A stretch of DNA of 64,000 nucleotides, taken from the NCBI RefSeq assembly GCF_036192275.1, contig NZ_CP108088.1:6325501-6389500 (forward strand), read 5' to 3'. The notes under the pieces were generated by a model. The model saw nothing but the letters and a program-made list of their open reading frames with translations. It was not told the origin of the DNA and searched no databases. The translations under genes and the position numbers were made by a program. Below, one piece after another: positions 8,230 through 15,649 of the stretch (positions are counted from its first letter, which is position 1; every line of letters starts with the position of its first letter). This stretch comes from Streptomyces sp. NBC_00250 (GTDB lineage: Bacteria; Actinomycetota; Actinomycetes; Streptomycetales; Streptomycetaceae).

Positions 8230-8261
8230 AACCCGCCACGGATGGAAACCGCAGCGGGTTG
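8229..8261. terminator. Weak hairpin after the korSA-like gene
   Basis: CAACCCGC (8229-8236) pairs with GCGGGTTG (8254-8261) around a 17-nt loop, just past the stop of the leftward repressor gene. Confidence 0.4.
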
Positions 8262-8279
8262 AGGGGAGTTGAGCGAGCG

Positions 8280-9071
8280 TCAGTCGGTCGCGGGGATCCG
8301 GTACTGGAAGACGAACTGGTCAGCAGCCATGAGGGTGTCGCAGACCTCCACGACCCGCCCCTCCTTCGTCACGGCGTCCCGCAAGAGGTGCACTACAGGC
8401 GCCCCAGGGCTGAGAGCGAGCTCTGACGCTTCCGCCTTCGCGGCCGGCCGAGCCTGAAGTGTCTCGACGAACTCGGCGAAGATGTGACCCTGGTCTTCGA
8501 GCCGGGCGTAGATGCCGCCGGGGCCAGGGTTCTCGGCGAACAGCTCAGGGATGTCCTTGACCACGTCCCACGGCAGGTACGACGAGGCGGTCTCGACGGG
8601 AGTCCCGTTCCGGAAGTACAGACGCCGTCGCGCGAGCACCTGCGTCCCCACCTCGACACCAAGCCGTTCGGCGATGTCTGCGGATGCTTCCATGGGCCCG
8701 ATGTAGAGGACGCTCACCTTGGCCGTGGCGCCGGACTGTTCGGACTCGGCGAGGTAGGCAGCCTTACCGCCCCGCCGATGAGAAGCACGGAACCGATCCG
8801 AAGACCGAAGCCGCACGGGAGGCCGGTCCTTCACGATGGAGCCCTTGCCGTGCCGGGTCTCGACGAGCCCACTGGCCCGCACCTCGACCATGGCCTTACG
8901 GATGGTCCCGCCGGCGACCCCGTACCGCTCGACGAGCTCGGACTCGCTGGGCACCATCTCACCAGCCTTGAGTACGCCGGACCGGATCTGCTGAACGATC
9001 TCGTCGGCGATCTGCACGTACCGAGGTACGGCCCTGCCGGCTCCTGCTGGAGTTCCCACGGTCCTACCCAC
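8280..9071 (-). CDS. korSA: GntR/UTRA repressor, KorSA-type
   Basis: Up to 263 residues. The N-terminal GntR winged helix (YVQIADEIVQQIRSG ... VVERYGVAGGTIRKAMVEV) spans about 17-85, and a UTRA-type effector domain follows from about 110 to the end. It lies between the rightward Nudix gene and the leftward pra-tra operon, the korSA position in pSAM2, and palindromes occur on both sides. It should keep pra and its own gene repressed while the element is integrated. Two GTG starts are possible (9071 and 9059); AGGAG lies too close to the first, so 9059 may be the true one. Confidence 0.85.
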   Translation of the reverse strand: MGRTVGTPAGAGRAVPRYVQIADEIVQQIRSGVLKAGEMVPSESELVERYGVAGGTIRKAMVEVRASGLVETRHGKGSIVKDRPPVRLRSSDRFRASHRRGGKAAYLAESEQSGATAKVSVLYIGPMEASADIAERLGVEVGTQVLARRRLYFRNGTPVETASSYLPWDVVKDIPELFAENPGPGGIYARLEDQGHIFAEFVETLQARPAAKAEASELALSPGAPVVHLLRDAVTKEGRVVEVCDTLMAADQFVFQYRIPATD

Positions 9072-9078
9072 TCTCCTA

Positions 9079-9096
9079 TGCTCCTGTACATGAGTA
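9079..9096. promoter_or_regulatory. Fourth KorSA-type operator, autoregulatory position
   Basis: TGCTCCTGTACATGAGTA matches the three operators at 8149-8229 and lies between the divergent repressor and Nudix genes, overlapping the possible starts of the Nudix gene. A bound repressor would control its own gene and probably also the Nudix gene. Confidence 0.65.
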
Positions 9097-9545
9097 ACGG
9101 GAGCGCGGGAACAAAGTCAACGCCACTCCACTCGGTGTCCGTGGCCGGAGCGGTAGTGCGCGAAGACGGCCGCCTCCTGGCAATCCGCCGAGCGGACAAC
9201 GGCACGTGGGAACTCCCGGGCGGAGTCCTCGAACTCACCGAGGCCCCGGAAGCAGGCGTCGCCCGCGAGGTCCTGGAGGAGACGGGCATCCACGTCGAGG
9301 TGGACGAGCTGACCGGCGTCTACAAGAACACCACCCGCGGCATCGTGGCCCTGGTCTTCCGCTGCAAGCCCTCAGGCGGCACCGAACGAACCTCGGACGA
9401 GTCCACCGCGGTCGACTGGCTGACACCGGTTGAGGTCGAGGAGCGCATGGCGGAGGTCTACGCGATCCGCCTCCTGGATGCCCTGGACGGAAACGGCCCC
9501 CACGTCCGCAGCCACGACGGCCGCCACCTGATTACGCACCCATGA
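9090..9545 (+). CDS. pif: Nudix hydrolase, Pif-like immunity factor
   Basis: The 151-residue protein carries a complete Nudix box, G-x5-E-x7-REVLEETG (GGVLELTEAPEAGVAREVLEETG), in a single compact domain. The founder AICE pSAM2 encodes a Nudix-motif protein, Pif, that blocks transfer into mycelium already carrying the element. A Nudix gene next to korSA is typical. Its start is uncertain: ATG at 9078 or 9090, both inside the operator. No ordinary ribosome site is visible, so the mRNA may be leaderless. Substrate unknown. Confidence 0.8.
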   Translation: MSNGSAGTKSTPLHSVSVAGAVVREDGRLLAIRRADNGTWELPGGVLELTEAPEAGVAREVLEETGIHVEVDELTGVYKNTTRGIVALVFRCKPSGGTERTSDESTAVDWLTPVEVEERMAEVYAIRLLDALDGNGPHVRSHDGRHLITHP

Positions 9546-9772
9546 GCCCGCAACCGGCATGGCGGATGACTCGCGAGGAAGCGATCCCCCTGGCCGAACG
9601 CCTTATGAACCCAGAGACTCCCGAGGAAGAGTCCTCCCAGATCCTGGCCACCCTTGAACGGGGCTTGGCCTGCCCGCACATCAGCGACTACATCTGCTGG
9701 GACCCCGACCCCAAGCTGACGCCCGAGAAGGTCGTCGACAGAGCCCTGGCCTACAAGCCAATCGTCCTCTGA
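9542..9772 (+). CDS. Small hypothetical protein coupled to the Nudix gene
   Basis: A 76-residue acidic protein (MSPQPAWRMTREEAIPLAERL...) begins with an ATGA overlap on the Nudix stop codon, so the two are co-translated. It contains LERGLACPHISDYICWDPDP, with two cysteines, and appears soluble. Similar short ORFs follow the Nudix gene in other Streptomyces elements, but no function is known to me. Confidence 0.7.
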   Translation: MSPQPAWRMTREEAIPLAERLMNPETPEEESSQILATLERGLACPHISDYICWDPDPKLTPEKVVDRALAYKPIVL

Positions 9773-10382
9773 GGGCAGCGCGGTAAGACTTTCTCTACTT
9801 CATCAAGGCACCCGCCGCGCACGCGCGGCGCGTGCGGCCCGTCGCCCGGGCCTGCGCTCCTGTCTCCGCCCCGCTCCAGCCCGGCCGCCGTCCGCACGCC
9901 TGACGGCTCGGGTTGATGGGCGGGAACAACCACGGTGTGGCCGGGGCGAGTGTGCGAGGTGCCGGCCAGGACAATGCCTCCGGCGGGGGCGCTCAGGCTC
10001 CGGGATCGAGGGGGCCCGTGGACGACTGCGGGCAGCGTCGTGATGGAGGTGGGGGCTCCCATCCCGCCTGCCATCGACCCAGGCAGAGCCGAGCAGACAC
10101 GGGCCCTGGCGTCCAGGTCGTTCGTACAGTGGCGCGCTCCACCTGGACGCCAGGACCCGCGCCCGCTCCACATGCGTGTGGGTCGACGGCAGACGGGATG
10201 GGAGCCAGCGCGAGCCGCGGGCAAGGAAGGCTGACAGGTTCCCCGTGAAATCTCCAGCGCAGGTCCACACCACCTTGCGTTTCCCTTGCCCGAAGCAGTA
10301 TCTGATTTGCGCGACCTCAGCACTCGGGAATGGAGGATGAGGAGTCGTCGGGCCAGATCGACGAGGCCCTTCCGCCATCTCC
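9773..10382. other. 610-bp gene-free stretch with a long inverted repeat
   Basis: No reading frame here has convincing codon bias or a ribosome site. The main structure is a large imperfect inverted repeat (10054-10206). The region separates the conserved AICE backbone from the cargo, where cis-acting transfer or single-strand-origin sequences could reside. Confidence 0.55.
10054..10206. repeat. Long imperfect inverted repeat, 65-bp arms
   Basis: Arm 10054-10118 and arm 10141-10206 are complementary at both ends: GGCTCCCATCCCG pairs near the base and CTGGCGTCCAGGT near the loop, with mismatches between. The 22-nt loop holds TCGTACAGT. Transcribed or single-stranded, it would form a very large hairpin. 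A role as minus-strand origin or clt-like locus is inferred from position only. Confidence 0.7.
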
Positions 10383-10874
10383 TTAAGGGCAGCCCCACCA
10401 GGCACCGACTAGATAACAGATTCCTGCAAGGGCGAAAGCGTACCTCCCGAGATGCCAATACCTCTCCCCATTGCGAGGCCATTTCGCGTCTTCGCTTGTG
10501 TTCCAATCGCACTGCTGGTTCCGCGCTGAATGGCCTGTAGGCCATCGCCTTTGAATGCTTCGTACGGCAAACTCAAAGTTGATCCGTGCGTGGGCGAGGC
10601 AGAAGCCGCTCACGCCAATCAGTGTTACTAGCAAGGATTTCAATACGAGCGGCACGCCCGAAAGCAGCTGAGCGCTAAAGTCTCCACCCGCCAGAGCAAT
10701 AAAGGCGGCGAGCCCCACTGCGACCCACGTGATCATATGTGTGCGATTCGAGTATGACTCTTCCCTCTCCTGAGGAGAATGGTTCTTGGCTTTTGTTTCG
10801 TAGCTGTAGGGAAGCCCCAGGGCCTCTGCCTGCCGGTGCTGCAGTGCCGCCTTGATGTGTTTCTTCACGCCCAT
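10383..10874 (-). CDS. Cargo membrane protein, unknown function
   Basis: The 163-residue protein has a polar basic N-terminus and three hydrophobic stretches: ITWVAVGLAAFIALAGG, VPLVLKSLLVTLIGVSGFCLA, and a C-terminal YAFALAGICYLVGAWW. An AAAGGA ribosome site precedes the ATG at 10874. Codon use is clearly less GC-biased than in the neighbouring backbone genes (GCA, AAT and TCC codons common), suggesting acquisition from elsewhere. I do not recognise the family. The next gene, on the same strand 36 bases upstream, is also atypical, so the two may work together. Confidence 0.75.
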   Translation of the reverse strand: MGVKKHIKAALQHRQAEALGLPYSYETKAKNHSPQEREESYSNRTHMITWVAVGLAAFIALAGGDFSAQLLSGVPLVLKSLLVTLIGVSGFCLAHARINFEFAVRSIQRRWPTGHSARNQQCDWNTSEDAKWPRNGERYWHLGRYAFALAGICYLVGAWWGCP

Positions 10875-10910
10875 GGCGAGTCCTTTAGGGTGCCTTAGCT
10901 GGAGGGGCGT

Positions 10911-11249
10911 TTAGGGCTCTCCAAAGTGATTTGCGAGCTCAAGTGATGCCTGTAGGTAGTCTCTAAGTAGATCACTGGCTACCTCGCCCTCCCCGTTGCT
11001 AGAACGGGCGACAGCCGCCACCGCTACAAGCTGACTTGTCAGCTCCAGAAAGTTGAGGGAAAGGCCCCCGCTCCAATCTTTGGCTAGCTCCAGGGTGAGC
11101 GATTTCGCCGCTTGCACCTCGGTGGCGGCCATTTCTACGTTGTATCCGTATTCGTTCGCAAGCCGCTCTCCAATACCGAAGCCGCTCTCAATGGCCGCCT
11201 CGGTACCCCGATAGGGATTCCCTGGAGACCTGCCGAAATACGATGTCAA
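10911..11249 (-). CDS. Hypothetical helical cargo protein
   Basis: A 112-residue soluble protein, probably starting at the TTG at 11249 behind AAGGAGAA. It is mostly predicted helix (ATEVQAAKSLTLELAK, DLLRDYLQASLELANHF) with no recognisable domain. Codon use matches the low-GC membrane gene downstream, 36 bases away. The pair looks like one accessory unit, perhaps regulator/partner plus membrane component, but no specific function can be argued. Confidence 0.7.
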   Translation of the reverse strand: MTSYFGRSPGNPYRGTEAAIESGFGIGERLANEYGYNVEMAATEVQAAKSLTLELAKDWSGGLSLNFLELTSQLVAVAAVARSSNGEGEVASDLLRDYLQASLELANHFGEP

Positions 11250-11516
11250 CGTGATTCTCCTTCCGCGTGACTGCTTCCATCATTCTTTCGGCATTCGAAC
11301 TGTCGGGCACAATCCGCCATCTAGGGGATCGTTATTGCGGTGCGGCTTCGAGCGAATGGCTTCGGCGCCGACCGGACTGCCTCACCCTTAAGCTGCGCGC
11401 GTGGACCCAGCGACATCAGCAGCTGACATCAACGGCAACCGAGGTCTCCGCAGGTGGATCGAAGAGCGGCCAGCGAGCCCTGTCTCGGCACGCCGTGCCG
11501 TAGGGTGATCGAACTC

Positions 11517-11870
11517 CTAAAGCGGTGACCGCTCGACCCGCCGCTGCAGGCGGGCGCAGGCCACCAGTGCGCTGCCGTCTTCGGTGAAGTAGATCAGGAA
11601 GGTCCATTGCTGATCGGCAGAATCGATCAGCCCTCCGCGCACCGGCCGGCCATGCTCGCGGAGGAGCCGCACCATTCGTTCGAGCCCGAGAGGTTCGACT
11701 CCGTGCAGCCGCATGCGCCGAAGTCGGCGTGCAAAGATCCCGGCGTGCTGTTCTGTGGGATGCGTCGTATCCCACACGCGGTAGGTGGCGCCGCTGCGGA
11801 GGGCGGCCAGAGCAGCCGCGGACGCCTCGTCGTCACCGGCCAACAGCTTCTCCAGCGAATGCCGTTCCAT
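11517..11870 (-). CDS. Hypothetical protein, 117 residues
   Basis: I use the ATG at 11870, five bases after GGGGG; an upstream GTG at 11876 is possible. The product (MERHSLEKLLAGDDEASAAAL...) has a helical N-terminus, an Arg-rich middle (ARRLRRMRLHG) and a beta-rich end (QQWTFLIYFTEDGSALVACARL). It is a plausible soluble domain of unknown function. It stands alone between two gene-free stretches. Confidence 0.6.
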   Translation of the reverse strand: MERHSLEKLLAGDDEASAAALAALRSGATYRVWDTTHPTEQHAGIFARRLRRMRLHGVEPLGLERMVRLLREHGRPVRGGLIDSADQQWTFLIYFTEDGSALVACARLQRRVERSPL

Positions 11871-12292
11871 GGTCACCCCCGCCGGGATCCTGCGGTACAG
11901 CAGCCAGGTACCGCAACCCCAGCAACTGCCCCCGTCCGGTAGCGTCCTTCCGGAGCCTGGTAGCGGCCGGAATGGCCGTCACTGACCGATCCGGCTAGAG
12001 CTACGGATCAGAAGGCATGCCCGACGGCGTGGGTGCCGGGCTCACTCAGGCACCTGCTTGCCATGGCTGCGCAGAAGGTCGGCAGCAGCCAGCCGCGACG
12101 GATACGGGCCTGCTCCCGTAGCGCCAGGAGCGGAGTAGTGGGGGTGGCCCCGTTAAGGGGCGCCCTCACCACGTTCCGGAACTGGCGTCGAGCCCGCGGC
12201 CTATTTGTGGACGGGGGCTTCCCTGGCGCCACGGCTCAAGCCTCTGACCAGCAGATGCGCGCTGGGCACACGCGGCCTCCGGAGCCGTGTGC
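11871..12292. other. About 420 bp without a convincing gene
   Basis: No frame has a ribosome site and coherent product. The segment 12195-12293 resembles 18391-18489 at its two ends with identical spacing. One frame there reads ARGLFVD, recalling the ARGLFVE at the C-terminus of the NLR-like protein, so this may be a decayed remnant of a related gene. Confidence 0.4.
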
Positions 12293-12324
12293 ACGAAGCC
12301 CCGGACTTTGGTCCGGGGCTTCGT
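12293..12324. terminator. Strong hairpin terminator of the GntR operon
   Basis: ACGAAGCCCCGGA (12293-12305) and TCCGGGGCTTCGT (12312-12324) form a perfect 13-bp stem with a 6-nt loop. It lies 20 bases past the stop of the last gene of the leftward 14166-12345 operon. Confidence 0.85.
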
Positions 12325-12344
12325 GTCGCTGCGTCGAGCGGTTG

Positions 12345-12692
12345 CTAGCCGAAGGCGCCTGCCGGCAGGCGGGGGTCCTCGTTGCTGCCTCCGTGGCCGG
12401 AGGAGTCAGGGCGCGGGAGACGGTGGCCGCGGCTTGTTGCTACGCGGAGTGCGTCTCGCAGGGCGCCGGCGAGGTCCGCCGCCAGGAGGCGGAGCTCCTC
12501 CGGATCCGACGTCTCGTCGACGAGCACTTCATGGGCGTGCTCCAGGAGCTCCGCGCCGGCGGAGAGTTGAGCGGATTCGGCGTGGTTGGCCAGACGGGAC
12601 AGGGGGCCGCCAGCGGTGTCGGTGCTCAGGAAGCAGGGCTTGCCGTCGGGTCCCGACCACGGCAGAAGGCGGAGTTCGTTGTGGGGTGTCAT
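12345..12692 (-). CDS. Hypothetical protein, last gene of GntR operon
   Basis: The 115-residue protein starts with ATG overlapping the stop of the GntR gene (ATGA). The N-terminal MTPHNELRLLPWSGPDGKPCFL looks like a small beta-sheet module. The rest is helical and Leu/Ala-rich (SPEELRLLAADLAGALRDAL-like). No catalytic motif. Proteins beginning in this way often accompany Streptomyces GntR-type regulators. Function unknown. Confidence 0.78.
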   Translation of the reverse strand: MTPHNELRLLPWSGPDGKPCFLSTDTAGGPLSRLANHAESAQLSAGAELLEHAHEVLVDETSDPEELRLLAADLAGALRDALRVATSRGHRLPRPDSSGHGGSNEDPRLPAGAFG

Positions 12693-13399
12693 CCTTCGGT
12701 TCTCCTGTCGTCGGCCGTGTGGTGGGTGGTGAAGATGGCTTCCGCACGGTCGCCGGGGATGGCCAGCACTGCTGCCTCCACGACGCGGCCGGCGGTGTCG
12801 GTCGCTACGCGGGTGATGGCCAGGACGGCGAGAGTCGGGCTGATGCGGAGAGTTGCCGCCTCCAATGCGGTTGGGAGGCGAGCGCAGAGCGTTTCCTCAA
12901 TCTCGGCCAGTGGCGTCGCCTCTTTTGCGGGCCAGGGCGACTCGTCGGGTGTGACGGCCGGCGCCAGATCGCGCGGGATGTAGACGCGGGCCAGGCCGTA
13001 GGGCGAGGTGCCGTCGTGGCTCAGGCAATGGAATTCGGTGAGGGGAGTCCCGACCGGTACTCGCAGCAAGGTGCACAGGTGGCCGCGCGCCCGGATCCTG
13101 GTGACGCGGATGCTGCTCTGCAGGGCGGGAGTCGGCGGTGTCGGGCTGCCGCCGCGGTACGTGATCCTCTGAACAGGGCGACGGACGAAGTTGCCCTTGC
13201 CGTGGACCTTTTCGACGAGCCCTTCGGCCTGGAGGAGTGCGAGGGCGCTCCGCAGGGTCGGTGTGCTGACCGTGTAGCGGGCGGCGAGTTGGGTTTCGGA
13301 GGGGAGCCGCTCGCCGGCCTTGATGCGGCCGGTCGAGATCTGGGCCCTGAGGTCATCGGCGATGACGTGACGGCGAGAAGCCACGGAGCTGATCACCAA
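12689..13399 (-). CDS. GntR/UTRA transcriptional regulator (operon member)
   Basis: Up to 236 residues: GntR winged helix in about 8-75 (HVIADDLRAQISTGRIKAGERLPSE... TPTLRSALALLQAEGLVEKVHGKGNFV), then a UTRA-like ligand domain. The start is uncertain (TTG 13399, GTG 13396 or GTG 13384). All overlap the end of the preceding 87-codon gene, so the gene is translationally coupled within the operon. It may bind the CTAG-containing palindromes at 14206-14236 or answer to a small molecule; both are inferred. Confidence 0.85.
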   Translation of the reverse strand: MVISSVASRRHVIADDLRAQISTGRIKAGERLPSETQLAARYTVSTPTLRSALALLQAEGLVEKVHGKGNFVRRPVQRITYRGGSPTPPTPALQSSIRVTRIRARGHLCTLLRVPVGTPLTEFHCLSHDGTSPYGLARVYIPRDLAPAVTPDESPWPAKEATPLAEIEETLCARLPTALEAATLRISPTLAVLAITRVATDTAGRVVEAAVLAIPGDRAEAIFTTHHTADDRRTEG

Positions 13400-13616
13400 C
13401 TCTCTGCATCCGCAGGGCGATGAGCCGGGTTCGGGAGTGCATGGTGAGCAGTTCGCCCGACTCGAAGAGGAGGCGCTTTGCCCCGCCTGGGAGTTGGATG
13501 AGATCGGCTACGCGGCATGCCTGGCCGCCGATCTGGATGACGTCGCCCCGCTGGACATTGGCGGAGGTGATCTCGACGTTGGAGGCCAGCGCGCCGCTGG
13601 GCGTCCAGCTCCTCAT
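13353..13616 (-). CDS. Small conserved-looking hypothetical protein, 87 residues
   Basis: The product reads MRSWTPSGALASNVEITSANVQRGD... and has repeated beta-strand patterns (DVIQIGGQACRVADLIQLPGG, KRLLFESGELLTMHSRTRLIAL), suggesting a small SH3- or KOW-like barrel. Its ATG overlaps the stop of the 58-codon gene. Its 3' end overlaps the GntR gene start by about 45 bases. No function assigned. Confidence 0.75.
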   Translation of the reverse strand: MRSWTPSGALASNVEITSANVQRGDVIQIGGQACRVADLIQLPGGAKRLLFESGELLTMHSRTRLIALRMQRVGDQLRGFSPSRHRR

Positions 13617-13789
13617 GGCGTTGCCTCCTTTGGCGCTTTCCGGCCGGCCGCCGGGTGGCAGGGGCAGTCACACGCCTCGTAGATCACGGGGACGCCGACC
13701 GGCGCCAGCGAAGGTGAGGACTGCGCGCACTCGTTGTGCGTGCCGATCCGGCACGAGCTCGACCGGTACGGGGTGGCTTGCGGGGGCAT
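13613..13789 (-). CDS. 58-residue Cys-rich small protein
   Basis: A short ORF of 58 codons with good coupling at both ends: its ATG at 13789 overlaps the stop of the preceding 28-codon ORF (TGATG), and its stop overlaps the next ATG. It contains SSCRIGTHNECAQSS and IYEACDCPCHPA, that is five cysteines and two histidines in patterns that could bind one zinc ion. The consistent overlaps make it a real gene despite its size. Role unknown. Confidence 0.7.
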   Translation of the reverse strand: MPPQATPYRSSSCRIGTHNECAQSSPSLAPVGVPVIYEACDCPCHPAAGRKAPKEATP

Positions 13790-13875
13790 CAGTTGACCTC
13801 AGGCGGCACGAAGCGCGTCGGCCTTAAAGGGTGGACTCTGGTGCGTCCAACTGCGCGGCGGATACGGTTCAACAT
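13789..13875 (-). CDS. 28-residue basic micro-protein
   Basis: ATG at 13875 behind a good AGGAG (9-nt spacing) opens a 28-codon frame (MLNRIRRAVGRTRVHPLRPT...) ending in a TGATG overlap with the 58-codon gene. It is strongly basic. It may be a genuine micro-protein or a leader peptide that couples translation through the operon. The ribosome site and overlap support translation; function cannot be inferred. Confidence 0.5.
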   Translation of the reverse strand: MLNRIRRAVGRTRVHPLRPTRFVPPEVN

Positions 13876-13887
13876 GCTGATCAGCTC

Positions 13888-14166
13888 CTATCGCTGATGG
13901 CCAGGTCCCCGGACGTCGCCCGTCGCGTGGACCCTTCTGTGTACGGCGGCCCATAAGGTGCGGCCGTTCAGGCTGCTGGCCTGGAGTCCGAATCGATCGG
14001 CCTCCGCCACCACTTCCAAGGCCTCCCGCCATGTCTCGGCGGGGAGTGACTCCGGTACCTCCGCTTCGATCGATGTGTGACGGGCGTTCTCCTCCATGCG
14101 TGTGGTGAGTCCTAGGGCGGACAGCCGGGCGGCGATGTCCTCTGCGCTTGCTGCCGAAGCGGGCAC
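13888..14166 (-). CDS. Hypothetical protein, first gene of GntR operon
   Basis: A 92-residue acidic protein starts at the GTG at 14166, seven bases after GGAGG. It has a pattern of alternating helices and strands (AEDIAARLSALGLTTRMEE, HTSIEAEVPESLPAETWREALEVVAEADRFGL). No known motif is evident. It leads a six-gene leftward operon ending at the hairpin at 12293. The divergent GntR gene starts 79 bases away, across the palindromic operators. Confidence 0.75.
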   Translation of the reverse strand: MPASAASAEDIAARLSALGLTTRMEENARHTSIEAEVPESLPAETWREALEVVAEADRFGLQASSLNGRTLWAAVHRRVHATGDVRGPGHQR

Positions 14167-14205
14167 AGGAGAGCCTCCGTCGCCATGGGGTCACTTTGCG
14201 TGAAG

Positions 14206-14236
14206 CTAGTTAACTAGATTAGAGCTAGTGGACTAG
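14206..14236. promoter_or_regulatory. Paired CTAG palindromes in a divergent promoter
   Basis: CTAGTTAACTAG (14206-14217), a perfect palindrome, and CTAGTGGACTAG (14225-14236) are centred 19 bp apart between divergent genes 13888-14166 and 14246-15007. The second copy ends 9 bases before the ATG of the GntR gene. Two face-aligned palindromes at a GntR promoter are most likely its operators. Confidence 0.6.
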
Positions 14237-14245
14237 ATTTTCCAT

Positions 14246-15007
14246 ATGCTTGAGCAGCAGCCGCCGTATCTCCGCATCGCTGACGAACTCCGGCGGAGGA
14301 TCGCGGAGCACGAGTGGGAGCCCGGAGACCGTCTCCCTTCGCGTGCCCAGATCGGCCAGGAGTGCGGTGTCGGCGAGAACGTCGTCCGTCGAGCGCAGGA
14401 GCTGCTGATCTCGCAAGGAGTCCTGGAGGGGCGGGCGGGATCCGGTACGTACGTCGCGGAGCCGCGTCAGCGTGTGCGCGTTGTTCGTTCGTCAGCGCGC
14501 GAGCAGGGTGGCGGTTCGCCGTTCCGGGCCGACATGAGGGCCTTGGGTAAGCAGGGGGACTGGGAGAGCCGGACCGAGGCCAAGGTTCCGGCGCTGGCGG
14601 AGATCGCGACGCGGCTCGGTATCGCCGAGGGTGACTTGTGCGTCCGCACGGTGTACGAGTTCCTCGCCAATGGCAGGCCCGTACAGCTCTCGACGAGCTG
14701 GGAGCCGTACGACCTTACTGCTGGCACCCTAATCGTGCTCCCCGAGGGCGGTCCGCACGCCGGGGCGGGCGTCGTCATCCGAATGGCCGCGATCGGCATC
14801 ACCGTCAGCCACTCCGTCGAGCAGCCGGAGCCGCGGCTGGCGACTGCCGAAGAGGCGTCACTGCTCGGGATCCAGAAGGCCGCCCTCGTCACCCACATCC
14901 GGCGGACGTACTACAGCAGCGAGGGTCGCCCCGTGGAGACTGCGGACATCATCATCCCCGCCGCTCTCTGCGAGATCGTCTACGAGGTACCCATCAGTCG
15001 ACGCTGA
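14246..15007 (+). CDS. GntR/UTRA transcriptional regulator
   Basis: A 253-residue GntR-family protein: winged helix at about 8-72 (PYLRIADELRRRIAEHEWEPGDRLPS ... NVVRRAQELLISQGVLEGRAGSGTYV) and a UTRA-type domain from about 105 to 250, ending ETADIIIPAALCEIVYEVPISRR. The ATG lacks a clear ribosome site, which may mean a leaderless mRNA. It probably regulates the divergent operon and itself through the CTAG palindromes. A close relative with an internal deletion survives as a pseudogene at 19370-19598. Confidence 0.88.
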   Translation: MLEQQPPYLRIADELRRRIAEHEWEPGDRLPSRAQIGQECGVGENVVRRAQELLISQGVLEGRAGSGTYVAEPRQRVRVVRSSAREQGGGSPFRADMRALGKQGDWESRTEAKVPALAEIATRLGIAEGDLCVRTVYEFLANGRPVQLSTSWEPYDLTAGTLIVLPEGGPHAGAGVVIRMAAIGITVSHSVEQPEPRLATAEEASLLGIQKAALVTHIRRTYYSSEGRPVETADIIIPAALCEIVYEVPISRR

Positions 15008-15229
15008 GGCAGCAGCGTCGCGCCTTCAGTGCTGTCAGGCGTCGGATCCTCCTATCTCGCCACGAAATAGGCTGTTTCGCATCTACGAACGGCGAGTAAG
15101 GAGCGCCCGCCTCCTCTCAGCCGTTCCGAGGACCAAACATGGGGATTCTTCATTCTGCGCTCCCCGAGGCGTAATTGGTTCCTAGGCTGGAAGGCGGGCG
15201 TCAGTTGCGCTCTAGAAGCGAGGTTGAGG

Positions 15230-15649
15230 ATGAGTGCGGAGATCGTTCAGTTCTTGGGCCAAGCGGCCCCGTACCTGACGGCTGCTCTGGGAGCTTACGG
15301 AGCAGGAGTACTTACTCGGACCGAAGGTGCAGCCGTCGAGGCTACGGCGAACGTGGGCCGGCGCCTGCTACAAGCAGTGTGGCGACGCCGCAACGAGGAG
15401 GGTCGCGCAGCATTGGAGGCTGCGGTACATGATGCGTCCAGTGAGCCAGAAGACGACGATGCCGCAGCGGCACTGCGTCAGCAAATCAAGCGCGCATTGC
15501 GCGAGGACCGAGAACTACTGCTGGAGCTCACCAGGTTGCTGCCAGCTGTGCACGCCCCGATGACTGTGATTGCGTCGGGTCAGCGTGCGATCGCGGCACA
15601 GACGATCACCACCGCGGTGACCGGGGACAACGCGACCACCCAGCCGTGA
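15230..15649 (+). CDS. Bell-domain-like helical protein with C-terminal BASS-like motif
   Basis: A 139-residue protein (ATG at 15230). It starts with a Gly/Ala-rich hydrophobic helix (about 3-28, IVQFLGQAAPYLTAALGAYGAG). Further amphipathic helices run to about residue 108 (ATANVGRRLLQAV, RQQIKRALREDRELLLELTRLL). It then switches to a Thr/Ala/Gly-rich tail, residues 115-136 (ASGQRAIAAQTITTAVTGDN...). The partner gene downstream carries nearly the same tail motif at its N-terminus. Short helical domains with such tails, encoded beside NLR genes, are the Bell-domain effectors of bacterial amyloid signalling. The Bell label is by architecture. Its stop overlaps the next GTG start. Confidence 0.75.
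   Translation: MSAEIVQFLGQAAPYLTAALGAYGAGVLTRTEGAAVEATANVGRRLLQAVWRRRNEEGRAALEAAVHDASSEPEDDDAAAALRQQIKRALREDRELLLELTRLLPAVHAPMTVIASGQRAIAAQTITTAVTGDNATTQP
15572..15637 (+). other. Amyloid-signalling-like motif in the effector
   Basis: Encodes residues 115-136 of the Bell-like protein, pattern ASGxRAIAAxxIxxAxxGDxA. It matches residues 14-35 of the NLR-like protein at 13 of 22 positions by eye. The motif is short, polar, beta-prone, and lies outside any globular domain in both proteins. Confidence 0.6.

Noticed and set aside
9751..10545. Long minus-strand frames across the inverted-repeat region
   Set aside because: No ribosome site, arginine/proline-rich product and codon pattern of non-coding high-GC DNA.
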